A DNA stretch of 35,013 bases, taken from Rhodospirillales bacterium. GTDB taxonomy: Bacteria > Pseudomonadota > Alphaproteobacteria > Acetobacterales > Acetobacteraceae. Every line of letters starts with the position of its first letter. Position 1 is the stretch's first letter. A program made the translations under genes and the position numbers. Below the pieces are notes generated by a model, which did not search any database, was not told the DNA's origin, and saw only the letters and a program-made list of their open reading frames with translations. The stretch spans positions 1 to 35,013 of the forward strand of contig JAGWQN010000130.1 in assembly GCA_028869995.1 (NCBI GenBank), in the 5' to 3' direction. Positions 17,858-27,917 of this stretch are shown here, piece by piece.

Positions 17858-19342
17858 ATGAGCCTGTGCGACCTGAGCCTGGCCGAAGTCCGTGACGGAC
17901 TGCGCAGGCGCGACTTCACCTCCGTCGACATCACCACCGCCTGCCTGGACGCGATCGCCGAACTCAACCCCAAACTGAACGCCTTCGTTACGGTGACGGG
18001 AGAGCGCGCCCTCGAGCAGGCCGCTGCCGCGGACCGGCGTCTCGCCGCCGATGAGGTCGCGCCGCTGCTCGGCGTGCCGCTGGCGATCAAGGACCTGTTC
18101 TGCACCGCCGGCGTACGGACAACGGCCGGCAGCAAGATCCTCGGCCCCTTCGTGCCTCCCTACGAGAGTACGGTCACCGCCAACCTGCTTCGCGACGGAG
18201 CCGTGTTCCTCGGCAAGGCGAACCTCGACGAGTTTGCCATGGGTTCGTCGAATATGACGTCCGCCTATGGTGCGGTCGTCAATCCGTGGACGCGCCGCGG
18301 CGACAACGCCCAGCTTGTCCCCGGCGGTTCCTCAGGCGGGTCGGCCGCAGCCGTCGCCGCCCGCCTCGCACCGGGCGCAACCGCGACGGATACCGGCGGA
18401 TCGATTCGCCAGCCCGCCAGTTTCTGTGGCATCGCCGGGATCAAGCCTACTTATGGGCGCTGCAGTCGCTGGGGCATCGTCGCCTTCGCGTCATCGCTCG
18501 ACCAGGCAGGACCGATGGGACGCACTGTTCGCGACTGCGCCATCATGCTCGCCTCGATGGCTGGCCACGACCCCAAGGACTCGACGTCGGCGGAGGTCCC
18601 TGTTCCGGATTTCGAGGCTGCGTGCGAGCGTGGCGTCAGAGGTCTGCGCATCGGCGTGCCACGCGAATACCGCAGCGATGCTATGGCGCCTGAAATCGAG
18701 GCGATGTGGCAGCAAGGCCTGACCTGGCTGCGCGAGCAGGGCGCGACCCTCGTGGATGTATCGCTGCCCCACACCAAATACGCCCTCGCTACGTATTACA
18801 TCGTTGCTCCGGCCGAAGCCTCGTCGAACCTTGCCCGCTATGACGGTGTCCGTTTCGGACTGCGCCGGGAGGGCGCCGATCTACAGGAACTGTACGAAAA
18901 CACACGGGCCGCCGGCTTCGGTGACGAGGTGCGCCGCCGGGTCCTCATCGGCACCTACGTCCTGTCAGCGGGCTACTATGACGCTTACTATCTGCGCGCC
19001 CAGAAACTGCGCGCCCTGATCCTGCGCGACTTCACCGAGGCCTTCACCAAGGTCGATGCGCTGGTCACCCCAACGGCGCCCACCGCCGCCTTCGCGATGG
19101 GCGAGAAGATGGATGATCCGGTGACGATGTATCTCAACGACATATTCACCGTGCCCGCCAACATGGCTGGAATACCCGGCCTCTCCGTCCCCGCCGGACT
19201 GGATGTGTCGGGACTTCCCCTCGGCCTTCAGGTACTCGGCAAGCCATTTGACGAGGAAACAGTGTTCGCCGTGGGGGGCGCCATCGAGCGCTCTGCAAAC
19301 TTTTCGACCTTGCCCTCCCTGCGTGCAGGAGCGCTCTCATGA
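17858..19342 (+). CDS. gatA: Asp/Glu-tRNA amidotransferase subunit A
   Basis: GatA is the glutaminase subunit: it frees ammonia from glutamine, which is channelled to GatB. The 494-residue protein is an amidase-signature enzyme with the full Ser-cisSer-Lys triad at Lys78 (PLAIKDLF), Ser158 (PGGSSGGS) and Ser182 ([10 protein letters not shown]). [21 protein letters not shown] and the C-terminal [14 protein letters not shown] also match. ATG 17858 is preceded by GAGGA at 17846-17850. In-frame starts further upstream overlap gatC and are not supported. The stop overlaps the gatB start (ATGA, 19339-19342). Confidence 0.97.
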   Translation: MSLCDLSLAEVRDGLRRRDFTSVDITTACLDAIAELNPKLNAFVTVTGERALEQAAAADRRLAADEVAPLLGVPLAIKDLFCTAGVRTTAGSKILGPFVPPYESTVTANLLRDGAVFLGKANLDEFAMGSSNMTSAYGAVVNPWTRRGDNAQLVPGGSSGGSAAAVAARLAPGATATDTGGSIRQPASFCGIAGIKPTYGRCSRWGIVAFASSLDQAGPMGRTVRDCAIMLASMAGHDPKDSTSAEVPVPDFEAACERGVRGLRIGVPREYRSDAMAPEIEAMWQQGLTWLREQGATLVDVSLPHTKYALATYYIVAPAEASSNLARYDGVRFGLRREGADLQELYENTRAAGFGDEVRRRVLIGTYVLSAGYYDAYYLRAQKLRALILRDFTEAFTKVDALVTPTAPTAAFAMGEKMDDPVTMYLNDIFTVPANMAGIPGLSVPAGLDVSGLPLGLQVLGKPFDEETVFAVGGAIERSANFSTLPSLRAGALS

Positions 19343-20790
19343 GCTTTACGCTGGAGGGGCGCACGGGCCCCTGGGAGATCGTCGTCGGACTCGAGGTCCA
19401 TGCCCAGGTCATCTCGAAGGCAAAGCTTTTCTCGGGCGCCGCCACAGCTTTTGGTGCCGAGCCCAACTCGCAGGTCAGCTTCGTCGACGCGGCGTTCCCC
19501 GGCATGCTGCCTGTGATCAATCGCGAGTGCGTTGCCCAGGCCGTGCGGACCGGCTTGGGACTCGCTGCCGAGATCAATCTCGAATCCCGCTTCGACCGTA
19601 AAAACTATTTTTACGCAGATCTGCCGGCCGGCTACCAGATCAGCCAGTATCAGATGCCCATCGTCGGCCAAGGATCGGTGGAAATCGTGCTCGAAGACTG
19701 CTCCGTGCGCCATATCGGCGTCACCCGCCTTCATTTGGAGCAGGATGCCGGCAAATCGTTCCACGACCGCGATCCGGCGCTGTCATACATCGACCTCAAT
19801 CGCGCCGGAGTGGCGCTGATGGAGATCGTCTCTGAACCGGACATCCGTTCTCCCGAAGAAGCTGGCGCCTATCTGCGCAAGCTGCGATCCATCTTGCGCT
19901 ATCTGGGAACATGCGACGGCAACATGGACGAAGGCTCGATGAGAGCCGATGTCAACGTCTCGGTCCGCAAGGCCGGGGAGTCCTTCCGTACCCGGTGCGA
20001 GGTCAAGAACGTCAACTCCATCCGCTTCGTCATGCACGCGATCGAAGCCGAAGCCCGGCGGCAGATCGAGGTGTGGGAGGACGGCGGCCAGGTGGAGCAG
20101 GAGACGCGTCTCTACGACCCCAGCAGGGGTATCACACGCTCCATGCGCTCGAAGGAAGACGCGCACGATTATCGCTACTTTCCAGACCCTGATCTCCTGC
20201 CGCTGGTTCTCGACCCTGCGTGGGTCGAGCGGTTGAAATCGGATCTACCGGAGCTACCCGACGCCAAGCGCTCTCGCTTCATGCGCGACTATGGAATCCC
20301 GGCCTATGATGCTGGTGTTCTGACCGTGGATCAGGCCGTCGCTGATTATTTCGAAATCGTTGCAAAAGGCCGGGACGCCCGCCTCGCCAGCAATTGGGTA
20401 ACCGGCAATCTCTTCGCCGCGATGAACGAGACCGGGAAGTCGATCGACGACGCTCCTGTTCCGGCGACGCATCTAGGCCAGCTCCTCGACCTGATTGCGG
20501 ACGGCACGATCAATGGTCGCATAGCAAAGGATGTCTTCGAGGCGATGGTCGAATCGGGTGAGGCTCCGGAGGCGATCGTCGAGGCACGTGGCTTGCGACA
20601 GCTTACCGATACGCGGGCCATCGATACCGCCATCGCCCAGGTCCTCGACGCCAACGCCGACAAGGTCGCCGAATACAAATCGGGCAAGGAAAAGCTATTT
20701 GGCTTCTTTGTCGGCCAAGCGATGAAGGCTACCGGCGGCAAGGCAAACCCAGCAGCCGTGAACGAAGCGCTCAAGCGTGCGCTGTCCTGA
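19339..20790 (+). CDS. gatB: Asp/Glu-tRNA amidotransferase subunit B
   Basis: GatB binds the misacylated tRNA, activates the side-chain carboxylate with ATP and amidates it using ammonia from GatA. The 483-residue product has the N-terminal cradle motif [13 protein letters not shown] and the signature [50 protein letters not shown] and [10 protein letters not shown] follow. A C-terminal YqeY-like tail runs from about residue 335 to the end and binds the tRNA elbow. The length is typical. It ends the gatCAB operon and converges on sufE with 25 bases between stops. Confidence 0.97.
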   Translation: MSFTLEGRTGPWEIVVGLEVHAQVISKAKLFSGAATAFGAEPNSQVSFVDAAFPGMLPVINRECVAQAVRTGLGLAAEINLESRFDRKNYFYADLPAGYQISQYQMPIVGQGSVEIVLEDCSVRHIGVTRLHLEQDAGKSFHDRDPALSYIDLNRAGVALMEIVSEPDIRSPEEAGAYLRKLRSILRYLGTCDGNMDEGSMRADVNVSVRKAGESFRTRCEVKNVNSIRFVMHAIEAEARRQIEVWEDGGQVEQETRLYDPSRGITRSMRSKEDAHDYRYFPDPDLLPLVLDPAWVERLKSDLPELPDAKRSRFMRDYGIPAYDAGVLTVDQAVADYFEIVAKGRDARLASNWVTGNLFAAMNETGKSIDDAPVPATHLGQLLDLIADGTINGRIAKDVFEAMVESGEAPEAIVEARGLRQLTDTRAIDTAIAQVLDANADKVAEYKSGKEKLFGFFVGQAMKATGGKANPAAVNEALKRALS

Positions 20791-20815
20791 GACGACTTTG
20801 CTGCTTAGACCAGTC

Positions 20816-21253
20816 TTATCCGGCTGCGACACGCTCGCGGATCTTTCGTGCCATCGCCGCAATGCCGTTGCCGCGATTGGTCGAGAGAGCCTGGATCAGT
20901 CCCAAATCCTGCAAGAACGATGGCTCTGTGGCGGCGATCTCCGCCGCACTGCGCCCGGAATAGACACGCAGCAGCATCGCCACCAGGCCCGAAACGATTG
21001 CAGCGTCGGACGTGCCGGCAAAATACCATTTGTCGTCCCGCCGTTCCGCCTCCATCCACACGCGGCTCTGGCAGCCGGGCACCCTGTGCGCGTCGTCAGC
21101 CCATGCCTCCGGAAATGAGGGCAAGGCCCGGCCCCAGTCGATGATCTGCTGGTAGCGGTCCATCCAGTCATCGAAAAGCGCTAAGTCATCGCCGATCGCG
21201 GCGATTGCTTCGGTCGCAGAAAGCTCGATCGGCTCGACAAAGGGATCGGACAC
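20816..21253 (-). CDS. sufE: SufE-family sulfur acceptor
   Basis: SufE accepts persulfide sulfur from a cysteine desulfurase for Fe-S cluster assembly. The product contains the conserved acceptor-Cys region HRVPGCQSRVWM and the C-terminal segment SFLQDLGLIQALSTNRGNGI, both characteristic of the family. I place the start at GTG 21253 (VSDPFVEPIEL), which has GGAG eight bases upstream and gives 145 residues, the usual size. A start at 21325 would overlap the end of hslU and add a non-conserved extension. It lies 46 bases downstream of hslU on the same strand and may be co-transcribed with it, away from any suf operon in this window. Confidence 0.88.
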   Translation of the reverse strand: MSDPFVEPIELSATEAIAAIGDDLALFDDWMDRYQQIIDWGRALPSFPEAWADDAHRVPGCQSRVWMEAERRDDKWYFAGTSDAAIVSGLVAMLLRVYSGRSAAEIAATEPSFLQDLGLIQALSTNRGNGIAAMARKIRERVAAG

Positions 21254-21299
21254 CAACAACGCTCCGGAAGCTAAAGGCGAAAGGTCACGCGGCCGGAGA

Positions 21300-22676
21300 C
21301 TACAGGATGAACCGACTGAGATCACCTTTCCCGGTCAGGGGTGCGACGCGATCGCGTACATAGGCGGCATCGACCTCCATCGTCTGACCAGCGCGATCCG
21401 ATGCCGAGAAGCTCACCTCCTCGAGCAACCGCTCCAACACCGTGTGCAGCCGCCGGGCGCCAATGTTTTCCACCCTGTCGTTGATCTCGGTGGCCAGGTC
21501 GGCCAGGGCGTCGACGGCCTCAGAGGTGAAGGACAATTTCAACCCTTCCGTCGCCAACAACGCCTCGTACTGCTTGATGAGCGAATGCTCAGGTTCTGTC
21601 AGAATGCGCCTGAGATCGTCGCGCGACAACGGCGAAAGCTCGACACGAATCGGTAGCCGCCCCTGCAGTTCGGGCAGAAGATCAGCTGGCTTCGCTAAGT
21701 GGAACGCGCCAGAGGCAATAAACAAAACATGGTCGGTCTTCACCGGACCGTGCTTTGTGTTCACCGTCGTCCCCTCAATCAGGGGCAAGAGATCGCGCTG
21801 AACACCCTCGCGGGATACATCGCCGCCGCGAAAACCACCCTCACCAGTTCGTGCGCAGATCTTGTCGATTTCATCGATGAACACAATGCCATTATTCTCC
21901 GCATGCGCCACCGCGTCGCGCGTCAGCGCCTCGGAGTCGAGCAGCTTGTCTGCCTCCTCGCGCTCAAGCGCCACCCGGGCCGCCGCCACGGACATCTTCC
22001 TGCGCTGTGCCTGGCGGCCGAACATACCCTTCATCATCTCGCCGAGATTCATCATCTGCCCCGGTGGCATGCCGGGAAGATCCATCGCTCCGATCGGTAG
22101 CGCCGCCGGCTCGACGGTCGCGATCTCAACCTCCTTGTCCTCGAACATGCCCTCGCGCAGCATCCGGCGAAATTTGCTCTTCGTATCTGCTGCTGCGTGC
22201 TCGCCGGTCAGTGCTGTCACCAGCCGTTCTTCGGCTGCCAACTCAGCCTTTGCCTGCACTTCCCGCCGGCGTGCCTCGCGCAGCATGGCGATCGAAGCCT
22301 CCACGAGATCGCGCATGATGCTGTCGACATCACGACCAACATAGCCGACCTCAGTGAACTTTGTGGCCTCCACCTTCAGGAAAGGTGCCTGGGCGAGCTT
22401 TGCAAGACGCCGTGCGATTTCCGTCTTGCCGCACCCGGTGGGCCCGATCATCAGAATGTTCTTTGGCACCACTTCCTCGCGCATAGCCTGGTCCAGCCGC
22501 TGCCGGCGCCAGCGGTTGCGCAAGGCGATCGCCACCGCGCGCTTGGCCTCGTTCTGACCGACAATGAAGCGATCGAGCTCCGAGACGATCTCGCGCGGCG
22601 AAAAGTTCGGCCCTTCCTTTCCCCCCTCACGCATTGACGACGGCGGAGCCCCCGTCTCGAGGCCGCTATCCATCAT
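21300..22676 (-). CDS. hslU: ATP-dependent protease ATPase subunit HslU (ClpY)
   Basis: HslU is the AAA+ unfoldase that feeds substrates into the HslV peptidase. The 458-residue product shows the N-domain start [20 protein letters not shown], Walker A GPTGCGKT and the pore-loop region [12 protein letters not shown]. An I domain rich in Met and Gly follows (about 190-215), then Walker [11 protein letters not shown] and the C-terminal [18 protein letters not shown] sensor-2 region. The last residues (LSRFIL) form the tail that docks into HslV. ATG 22676 overlaps the hslV stop and is followed by a second ATG. The length is slightly above the usual 435-445. Confidence 0.97.
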   Translation of the reverse strand: MMDSGLETGAPPSSMREGGKEGPNFSPREIVSELDRFIVGQNEAKRAVAIALRNRWRRQRLDQAMREEVVPKNILMIGPTGCGKTEIARRLAKLAQAPFLKVEATKFTEVGYVGRDVDSIMRDLVEASIAMLREARRREVQAKAELAAEERLVTALTGEHAAADTKSKFRRMLREGMFEDKEVEIATVEPAALPIGAMDLPGMPPGQMMNLGEMMKGMFGRQAQRRKMSVAAARVALEREEADKLLDSEALTRDAVAHAENNGIVFIDEIDKICARTGEGGFRGGDVSREGVQRDLLPLIEGTTVNTKHGPVKTDHVLFIASGAFHLAKPADLLPELQGRLPIRVELSPLSRDDLRRILTEPEHSLIKQYEALLATEGLKLSFTSEAVDALADLATEINDRVENIGARRLHTVLERLLEEVSFSASDRAGQTMEVDAAYVRDRVAPLTGKGDLSRFIL

Positions 22677-23233
22677 CGCAGCGTCTCCACCACCAGCGAG
22701 TGATTGGTGTAGACACAGATATCGCCCGCGATTGTCATCGCCCGTCGCGCTATCTCCTCCGCCCCCAGCCCATCGACACTCAGCAGTGCCCGTGCAGCTG
22801 CGAGCGCGAAGTTGCCCCCGGAACCAATCGCAATGACCCCGTCCTCGGGCTCAAGCACGTCGCCTTGACCGGTGAGCGTGAAGCTGCGCTCCCTGTCCGC
22901 AACCGCCATCATAGCCTCAAGACGCCGCAGGAACCGGTCGGAGCGCCAGTCCTTCGCGAGTTCAACGCAGGCTCGCTCCAGCTGGCCTGGGAAGCGCTCC
23001 AACTTCGCCTCCAGCCGCTCCAACAGCGTGAATGCGTCGGCGGTGGCCCCAGCGAACCCGGCCAAGACCTCCCCACCGCCGATCCGTCGGACTTTGCGCG
23101 CGTTACCCTTCACAATTGTCTGGCCCAGGGTCACCTGCCCATCACCCGCCATTGCCACGGCTCGGTCCCGCCTTACGCAGAGGATCGTCGTGCCGTGCCA
23201 GCCAACCAAATCTAACGCCGTGCTCTCGTTCAT
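22673..23233 (-). CDS. hslV: ATP-dependent protease peptidase subunit HslV (ClpQ)
   Basis: HslV is the N-terminal-threonine peptidase of the HslUV heat-shock protease. The 186-residue product starts at ATG 23233 with a short propeptide ending WHG, so the mature enzyme would begin at Thr15 in [10 protein letters not shown]. Also present are [22 protein letters not shown] (Lys in the active-site strand) and [15 protein letters not shown]. The propeptide, absent from E. coli HslV, is usual in alphaproteobacteria. The stop overlaps the hslU start by four bases. In related genomes hisB usually lies directly on the other side; here an MFS transporter gene intervenes. Confidence 0.96.
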   Translation of the reverse strand: MNESTALDLVGWHGTTILCVRRDRAVAMAGDGQVTLGQTIVKGNARKVRRIGGGEVLAGFAGATADAFTLLERLEAKLERFPGQLERACVELAKDWRSDRFLRRLEAMMAVADRERSFTLTGQGDVLEPEDGVIAIGSGGNFALAAARALLSVDGLGAEEIARRAMTIAGDICVYTNHSLVVETLR

Positions 23234-23427
23234 GAGCACCGCAAATGGGCCGCCGCCGCGCTCTGCACAAGCACCCCTTACGCGAAGCATGCCGGACACG
23301 GTCGGCGGGAATAGCTCCCTCCGGAGCATACGACGCGCGCATCCATGTTGACGCGACGCGGGCCAATGCCTGGGATATGGTGTTACAGTCCGGCAAGTTT
23401 CCGGCTGCAAACGGGGGAACATCCGCA
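23234..23427. promoter_or_regulatory. Divergent control region between hslV and the MFS gene
   Basis: These 194 bases separate two divergent starts. On the + strand, TTGACG at 23348-23353 could be a -35 element for the transporter, but the -10 (TGGGAT or GATATG around 23371-23379) is poor or badly spaced. On the - strand, CTTGCC (23397-23392) and CCATAT (23380-23375) resemble a heat-shock (RpoH) promoter, as expected for hslVU, although the 11-base spacing is short. GGGGGAA at 23413-23419 is a good ribosome-binding site for the transporter. None of these is certain. Confidence 0.3.
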
Positions 23428-24825
23428 ATGTCAGCAAGTGCCCGCACGGCGCCGGAAGGCGCCCAGATCCTCGCCCGACTCGATCGCCTGCCGAGCACCC
23501 GCAGCATATGGTTACTGGTCGGGTTGCTCTCTCTTGGAGGTATGTTCGAGTTCTACGACCTGTTCATGATGGGTTACGTGATCCCCGGCCTGATGCATGC
23601 CAAGCTGCTAGCGGGGGTACGAATCTCCATTTTCGCAGGACCAGCGTTGTTCGTCGCCGCCACCTTCGCCGGTTTGTTCGTCGGCACTTTCGTGTTCGGT
23701 TATGTCGCCGACAAATATGGTCGGCGCTCGATTTTTACTTTTTCACTGTTGTGGTACTCAATCGCGACGCTAATCATGGCGTTCCAGGGGTCGGGCTATA
23801 CTGTTTGCCTCTGGCGCTTCATCGCCGGCGTCGGGCTCGGTGTCGAACTGGTGACCATCGACACATACATCGCCGAGCTCATGCCGAAGGAGATGCGCGG
23901 CAGGGCCTTCGCCTTCAACCAGATGGTCACTTTCGCCGTTGTTCCGATCGTCGCCTTCATCTCCTACCTGCTCGTTCCGACGACCGTTTTTGGGCTCGAC
24001 GGATGGCGCTGGGTGGCGATCATCGGCGCGATCGGCGCGATTTTTGTCTGGATCATTCGCCTCGGCCTGCCGGAATCACCTCGCTGGCTGCTCAATCAGG
24101 GTCGTATCGCTGAAGCCGAGGCCATCACCTCGATGATTGAGGCCAAGGTGCGTGCCGATCTCGGCGCGGACCTGCCGCCACCGGCAGCCCACGAAGCGGA
24201 CCGCATGGAAAAGGCTGGGCGGTTCTCCGAAATCTGGGAACCGCCCTATCGGAGCCGGACGATTATGCTGATGGTGTTCCAGTTCTTCCAGACTTTCGGT
24301 TTCTATGGTTTTGCCGCCTGGGTTCCGACCCTGATCGCCGAGCAGACCGGCATCAAACTCGGCGCCAGTCTGCTTTATGCGTTCATCATCGCGATCGCCA
24401 ATCCATTTGGACCCATGATCGCAATGACATTCGCAGATAAATTCGAGCGGAAGTGGCAACTCGTCGGAGCCGCAGTAGGTATTGGTGTCTTCGGTTTACT
24501 CTTCGCCATGCAGTCGACGATCCCTATGCTTATCGTTTTCGGCGTTCTTATAACCTTGGCAAATAATACTCTTTCTTATTCGTTCCACGCCTACCAGTCG
24601 GAGCTGTTTCCGACGCGGGTACGTGCCCGCGCGGTTGGCTTCACCTACTCGTTCAGCCGTATCAGCACGGTCTTTGCCGCCTTCATTATAGGCGCGTTCC
24701 TCAAATGGGGCGGGACTGGCGCCGTTTTCGGGCTCATCGCCTTTGCGATGCTCGTGGTGGTGGTGGCCATCGGCGGCTTTGGCCCGAGGACCCGTGACCT
24801 GCAGTTGGAGCAGATCAGCCATTGA
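23428..24825 (+). CDS. Major facilitator superfamily transporter (metabolite:H+ symporter type)
   Basis: The 465-residue product has about twelve hydrophobic spans and is an inner-membrane secondary transporter. The MFS loop motif [11 protein letters not shown] is at residues 91-101, the first helix has [11 protein letters not shown], and PESPRWLL follows helix 6. This pattern is shared by sugar porters and aromatic-acid/metabolite:H+ symporters, so the substrate is unresolved. ATG 23428 is chosen for the GGGGGAA site upstream; longer in-frame starts overlap hslV leader sequence. AT-rich codons are commoner than in neighbouring genes (for example around 23735-23760 and 24540-24580), suggesting a later arrival between hslVU and hisB. 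A strong hairpin follows the stop. Confidence 0.85.
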   Translation: MSASARTAPEGAQILARLDRLPSTRSIWLLVGLLSLGGMFEFYDLFMMGYVIPGLMHAKLLAGVRISIFAGPALFVAATFAGLFVGTFVFGYVADKYGRRSIFTFSLLWYSIATLIMAFQGSGYTVCLWRFIAGVGLGVELVTIDTYIAELMPKEMRGRAFAFNQMVTFAVVPIVAFISYLLVPTTVFGLDGWRWVAIIGAIGAIFVWIIRLGLPESPRWLLNQGRIAEAEAITSMIEAKVRADLGADLPPPAAHEADRMEKAGRFSEIWEPPYRSRTIMLMVFQFFQTFGFYGFAAWVPTLIAEQTGIKLGASLLYAFIIAIANPFGPMIAMTFADKFERKWQLVGAAVGIGVFGLLFAMQSTIPMLIVFGVLITLANNTLSYSFHAYQSELFPTRVRARAVGFTYSFSRISTVFAAFIIGAFLKWGGTGAVFGLIAFAMLVVVVAIGGFGPRTRDLQLEQISH

Positions 24826-24832
24826 GGCGGCA

Positions 24833-24868
24833 GCCACCCGTCCCGGTCGGCGCTACGGGACGGGTGGC
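24833..24868 (+). terminator. Strong hairpin after the MFS gene
   Basis: GCCACCCGTCCCG (24833-24845) is perfectly complementary to CGGGACGGGTGGC (24856-24868), a 13-bp GC-rich stem with a 10-base loop. It starts 7 bases after the transporter stop and ends 32 bases before hisB. The U tract is poor, as is common in high-GC genomes. It probably separates transporter transcription from the his genes. Confidence 0.65.
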
Positions 24869-24900
24869 ATCGCTTCGGTATCTCGGCTATCGGTTCGCAA

Positions 24901-25491
24901 ATGGCTCGCACCGCAACCATAGCGCGCAAGACCGCCGAGACCGATATCACTGTCACGCTCGATCTGGACGGCTCCGGACGGGCTCAGGTGGCAACGGGTA
25001 TCGGGTTCCTCGACCACATGCTCACGGCGCTCGCCCGGCACTCGATGATCGACCTTACCGTGACCGCGAAGGGTGATCTGCACGTCGATTTTCACCATAC
25101 AACCGAGGACGTTGGCATCGTCATCGGACAGGCGCTCGCCAAGGCGTTGGGCGACAAACGTGGTATCGCTCGGTTCGGCCACGCGCTGGTACCGATGGAT
25201 GAGGCGCTGGCGGAGGCCGCCATCGATCTCTCGGGACGACCTTACCTTGCCTTTGCCGTGGATTTCCCGCGCGCCAAGGTAGGCGAGATGGATACCGAGC
25301 TGTTCGAGGAGTTTTTCCGCGCGATAGCGACCAACGGCCTGATGAATCTTCATCTCTTGGCCCGTAGCGGACGCAATGTGCACCATATTGCGGAAGCTTG
25401 CTTCAAAGCCACCGCGCGCGCCCTACGCATGGCGATCGCCCCTGACGCGCGGATCGGCAGCACCATTCCCTCGACCAAGGGATCTCTATGA
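24901..25491 (+). CDS. hisB: Imidazoleglycerol-phosphate dehydratase
   Basis: HisB dehydrates imidazole glycerol phosphate to imidazole acetol phosphate in histidine synthesis, using Mn. The 196-residue product is the single-domain form without the phosphatase part seen in enterobacteria. Its metal-binding motifs are intact: [24 protein letters not shown] and [18 protein letters not shown] 24901 gives the usual [14 protein letters not shown] start. hisH begins 28 bases downstream. The gene is the first of the local his cluster and lies after the transporter terminator, so its promoter should fall within the short 24869-24900 interval or upstream. Confidence 0.97.
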   Translation: MARTATIARKTAETDITVTLDLDGSGRAQVATGIGFLDHMLTALARHSMIDLTVTAKGDLHVDFHHTTEDVGIVIGQALAKALGDKRGIARFGHALVPMDEALAEAAIDLSGRPYLAFAVDFPRAKVGEMDTELFEEFFRAIATNGLMNLHLLARSGRNVHHIAEACFKATARALRMAIAPDARIGSTIPSTKGSL

Positions 25492-25519
25492 CCTTTGGTT
25501 CGCTCCCAAAGTTGTGGCG

Positions 25520-26155
25520 ATGAAGGTCGTCGTGGTTGATTACGGAAGCGGCAACCTTGCCTCTGCCGCCCGCGGCCTGAGCCTTGCCGCCCAGCGTGAA
25601 GGCATTTCCGCAGACGTCGAGATTACCGCAGTCCCCGACGTTGTCGCCCGGGCGGACCGAATCGTTCTGCCCGGCCAGGGGGCCTTCGCGGATTGCGCGA
25701 ACGGTCTGGCCGGGGTGGCAGGCTTGCGAGACGCGATCATCCGAGCCACGGATGCGGGGGCGCCGTTTCTGGGCATTTGCGTTGGCATGCAACTCATGGC
25801 CGAGCGTGGTCTGGAGCACGAGGTGACGCGTGGTTTCGGTTGGATTGCGGGCGACATAGCGCCGATGTCGGCTCCCGGCCTTCGCTTGCCCCAAATGGGC
25901 TGGAACGAGTTGGCCTTCACGCCGGGCATACACCCACTTCTGGATGGGCTTTTGCCTGGTGACCATGCGTATTTCGTGCACAGCTATGCGCTCGCCCGCA
26001 ACAACCCTGCTGAGGTCATAGCCACCACCGATTATGGTGGGCCCGTCGTCGCAATGGTCGCACAGGGCAATCGTGCTGGAACGCAGTTCCACGTCGAGAA
26101 GAGCCAGGAGGTGGGTTTGCGCATCCTCGGCAATTTCCTCCGGTGGACGCCATGA
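25520..26155 (+). CDS. hisH: Imidazole glycerol phosphate synthase, glutaminase subunit
   Basis: HisH supplies ammonia from glutamine to HisF for the fifth step of histidine synthesis. The 211-residue class-I amidotransferase starts at ATG 25520 (VVVVDYGSGNLASAARGL). It has the nucleophile Cys87 in FLGICVGMQLMAE and His191/Glu193 in GTQFHVEKSQ, so the triad is complete. The open frame extends upstream through the end of hisB but without conserved content. Its obligate partner HisF is not encoded downstream in this window. The stop overlaps the start of the GNAT gene (ATGA, 26152-26155). Confidence 0.96.
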   Translation: MKVVVVDYGSGNLASAARGLSLAAQREGISADVEITAVPDVVARADRIVLPGQGAFADCANGLAGVAGLRDAIIRATDAGAPFLGICVGMQLMAERGLEHEVTRGFGWIAGDIAPMSAPGLRLPQMGWNELAFTPGIHPLLDGLLPGDHAYFVHSYALARNNPAEVIATTDYGGPVVAMVAQGNRAGTQFHVEKSQEVGLRILGNFLRWTP

Positions 26156-26730
26156 GCGACACAGACGCCCCGCGCCAGACTGCGCACGAGCTGACCGTCG
26201 AGCGGGTCGAGAAGCCTCTATCCGACGACGATCTCGCTTCACTGTGCGAGGCCGCGGACGCGGCGATTATCGACGGCGGCGGGTTCGGCTGGATCCACCC
26301 TCCTGGCAGGCAAGCGCTCGAGCGGTATTTCAAGGGGGTGCTGCTGGTTCCTGAGCGCGAGCTCTATCTTGCGCGCCTCGATGGCATCGTGGTTGGCAGC
26401 GCCCAATTGGTCCGCCCTCCGCGTAACAACGAGGCGCAGGCTTTCGCGGCTCACCTGATGCATTCCTTCGTCGCCCCCTATGCCCGACATTTCGGCTTGG
26501 CCCGCATGCTGACTTTGCGAGTCGAGGAAGGCGCGCGCGCGCTCGGCTACCATGTGCTGAATCTGGACGTGCGTGAAACCCAGGCGGCAGCCATCGCGCT
26601 TTACGAGCGCCTCGGCTATATCCGCTGGGGTGTGCAGCCTCTTTACGCCCGCGTGGCCGGCAAGACGATCAGGGGGCTTCACTACCACAAGTTGCTCCAA
26701 CCCAACGGTCGGATCACCGAAACACCCTGA
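26152..26730 (+). CDS. GNAT-family N-acetyltransferase in the his cluster
   Basis: The 192-residue product has the GNAT fold pattern: a strand-loop region [16 protein letters not shown], an acetyl-CoA-binding helix start [18 protein letters not shown], and the closing [21 protein letters not shown]. The substrate cannot be named. It begins at ATG 26152, overlapping the hisH stop, and ends 20 bases before hisA, so it should be translated together with histidine enzymes. An in-frame GTG at 26143 is an alternative start. A role linked to histidine synthesis is not implied by the fold. Confidence 0.85.
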   Translation: MSDTDAPRQTAHELTVERVEKPLSDDDLASLCEAADAAIIDGGGFGWIHPPGRQALERYFKGVLLVPERELYLARLDGIVVGSAQLVRPPRNNEAQAFAAHLMHSFVAPYARHFGLARMLTLRVEEGARALGYHVLNLDVRETQAAAIALYERLGYIRWGVQPLYARVAGKTIRGLHYHKLLQPNGRITETP

Positions 26731-26750
26731 TTGGCGCGGCCAGGACGATA

Positions 26751-27491
26751 ATGCCCCTCACGCTTTACCCGGCGATCGATCTCAAGCAAGGACGCTGCGT
26801 GCGCTTGCGACGTGGCGAGATGGCAGACGCTACGATCTATTCAGACGACCCAGCGGCGCAGGCCCGGACGTTCGTGGAAGCTGGAAGCCGCTGGCTTCAC
26901 GTCGTCGACCTTGACGGCGCTTTCACGGGCAAGCCCGTGAATACGGTGGCGGTGCGCTCCATCCTTGAGGCCGTTCCGATACCGGTGCAACTAGGCGGGG
27001 GTATCCGCGACATGCCCGCCATCGAAGCCTGGCTCGATGCCGGCATTGCGCGCGTCATCCTCGGCAGTGCTGCAGCCAAGAATCATGCGCTCGTCCGGAC
27101 TGCGTGCCGCGCTTTTCCTGGACGTATCGCCATCGGCATCGATGCCCGTAACGGCCACGTTGCTACCGAGGGCTGGGCGGAAACGTCCACCATGACGGCG
27201 CGTGACCTCGCCGTGCGCCTTGAGGATGCCGGCGCCGCGGCGCTGATTTTTACGGATATCGCGCGCGACGGGATGTTGGAGGGGCTCAATATCGAGCAGA
27301 CGCTGGAGCTTGCGCGCGCCGTCGCAACCCCTGTCATCGCGTCGGGCGGTGTCGCTGGAATGGCCGATATCGAGGCCTTGCTGCCCTATGCGGACATGCT
27401 CGAGGGCGTGATCGTCGGTCGCGCCCTGTATGATGGTCGAATATCTCTCGCTGCGGCCATCCATCGCCTCGCACACCCGGTGACGCGCTAG
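26751..27491 (+). CDS. hisA: ProFAR isomerase (phosphoribosylformimino-AICAR isomerase)
   Basis: HisA is the (beta/alpha)8 isomerase that converts ProFAR to PRFAR, the substrate of HisFH. The 246-residue product has catalytic Asp10 in YPAIDLKQG, phosphate-binding loops QLGGGIRD (80-87) and VIASGGV near residue 200, and Asp131 in [19 protein letters not shown] is also typical. The gene is complete and ends at TAG 27489-27491. In most relatives hisF, then hisE, follow immediately. Here a weak hairpin and about 400 bases of apparently non-coding sequence follow instead. Confidence 0.97.
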   Translation: MPLTLYPAIDLKQGRCVRLRRGEMADATIYSDDPAAQARTFVEAGSRWLHVVDLDGAFTGKPVNTVAVRSILEAVPIPVQLGGGIRDMPAIEAWLDAGIARVILGSAAAKNHALVRTACRAFPGRIAIGIDARNGHVATEGWAETSTMTARDLAVRLEDAGAAALIFTDIARDGMLEGLNIEQTLELARAVATPVIASGGVAGMADIEALLPYADMLEGVIVGRALYDGRISLAAAIHRLAHPVTR

Positions 27492-27496
27492 GGATC

Positions 27497-27523
27497 TCGC
27501 CTCGCCTTCTGACATTGAGGCGA
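27497..27523 (+). terminator. Possible hairpin after hisA
   Basis: TCGCCTC (27497-27503) is complementary to GAGGCGA (27517-27523), a 7-bp stem with a 13-base loop starting 6 bases after the hisA stop. There is no U tract. It is plausible as the end of the his transcript but weak. Confidence 0.35.
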
Positions 27524-27917
27524 CGTGTCATCCACACTATGGACGACCGCCCTCTGTTTTTGCGGCGGCTGCGCAGCGCTGGCGCGCCCGTGTTATGCTG
27601 TGCGCAAACTGCCAGAAAGAAAGCTCTGGCCGGTTTAGCCCACGCGGTCTCGCAAGCAGCTGTCGTCCCGGGCTCGTAAGAGGCATGAGCTCTCGGTTAG
27701 GCAGGCGATCTTGCTGATGATTTACTTGAAAAGAGACCAATCACTGTCCGTCGACAATCAGAGACAATGTTGTCCGCAACACAAAGACCGGGAGGTGCCT
27801 TGGACAATGTTGCCGCGGTCAACGTGCACCCCGCCGACCTTTTTCGTGAGTTCGCCACAGCATCTGCGGCCGCCCGTCGTCCGGACGTTTATCGCGCGCC
27901 CTCAAGGCTGGGCAGGA
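27524..27917. other. Gap after hisA with no recognisable gene
   Basis: I find no hisF or hisE, even as fragments, in this interval. The only frame with protein-like composition is a 52-codon reading from ATG 27767 to TGA 27923-27925 on the + strand. It includes GALDNVAAVNVHPADLFREF. Parts could be a further degraded piece of homogentisate dioxygenase, whose central region has a similar spacing of Asn, Pro, Asp-Leu and Arg-Phe, but the match is too weak to claim. The interval most likely contains a rearrangement scar. Confidence 0.4.

Noticed and set aside
22673-23233. HslV N-terminal extension as a novelty
   Set aside because: A short propeptide ending WHG before the catalytic Thr is usual in alphaproteobacterial HslV.
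27524-27917. hisF fragment after hisA
   Set aside because: No piece in any frame resembles the HisF start (IPCLDV-type motif) or its phosphate loops.
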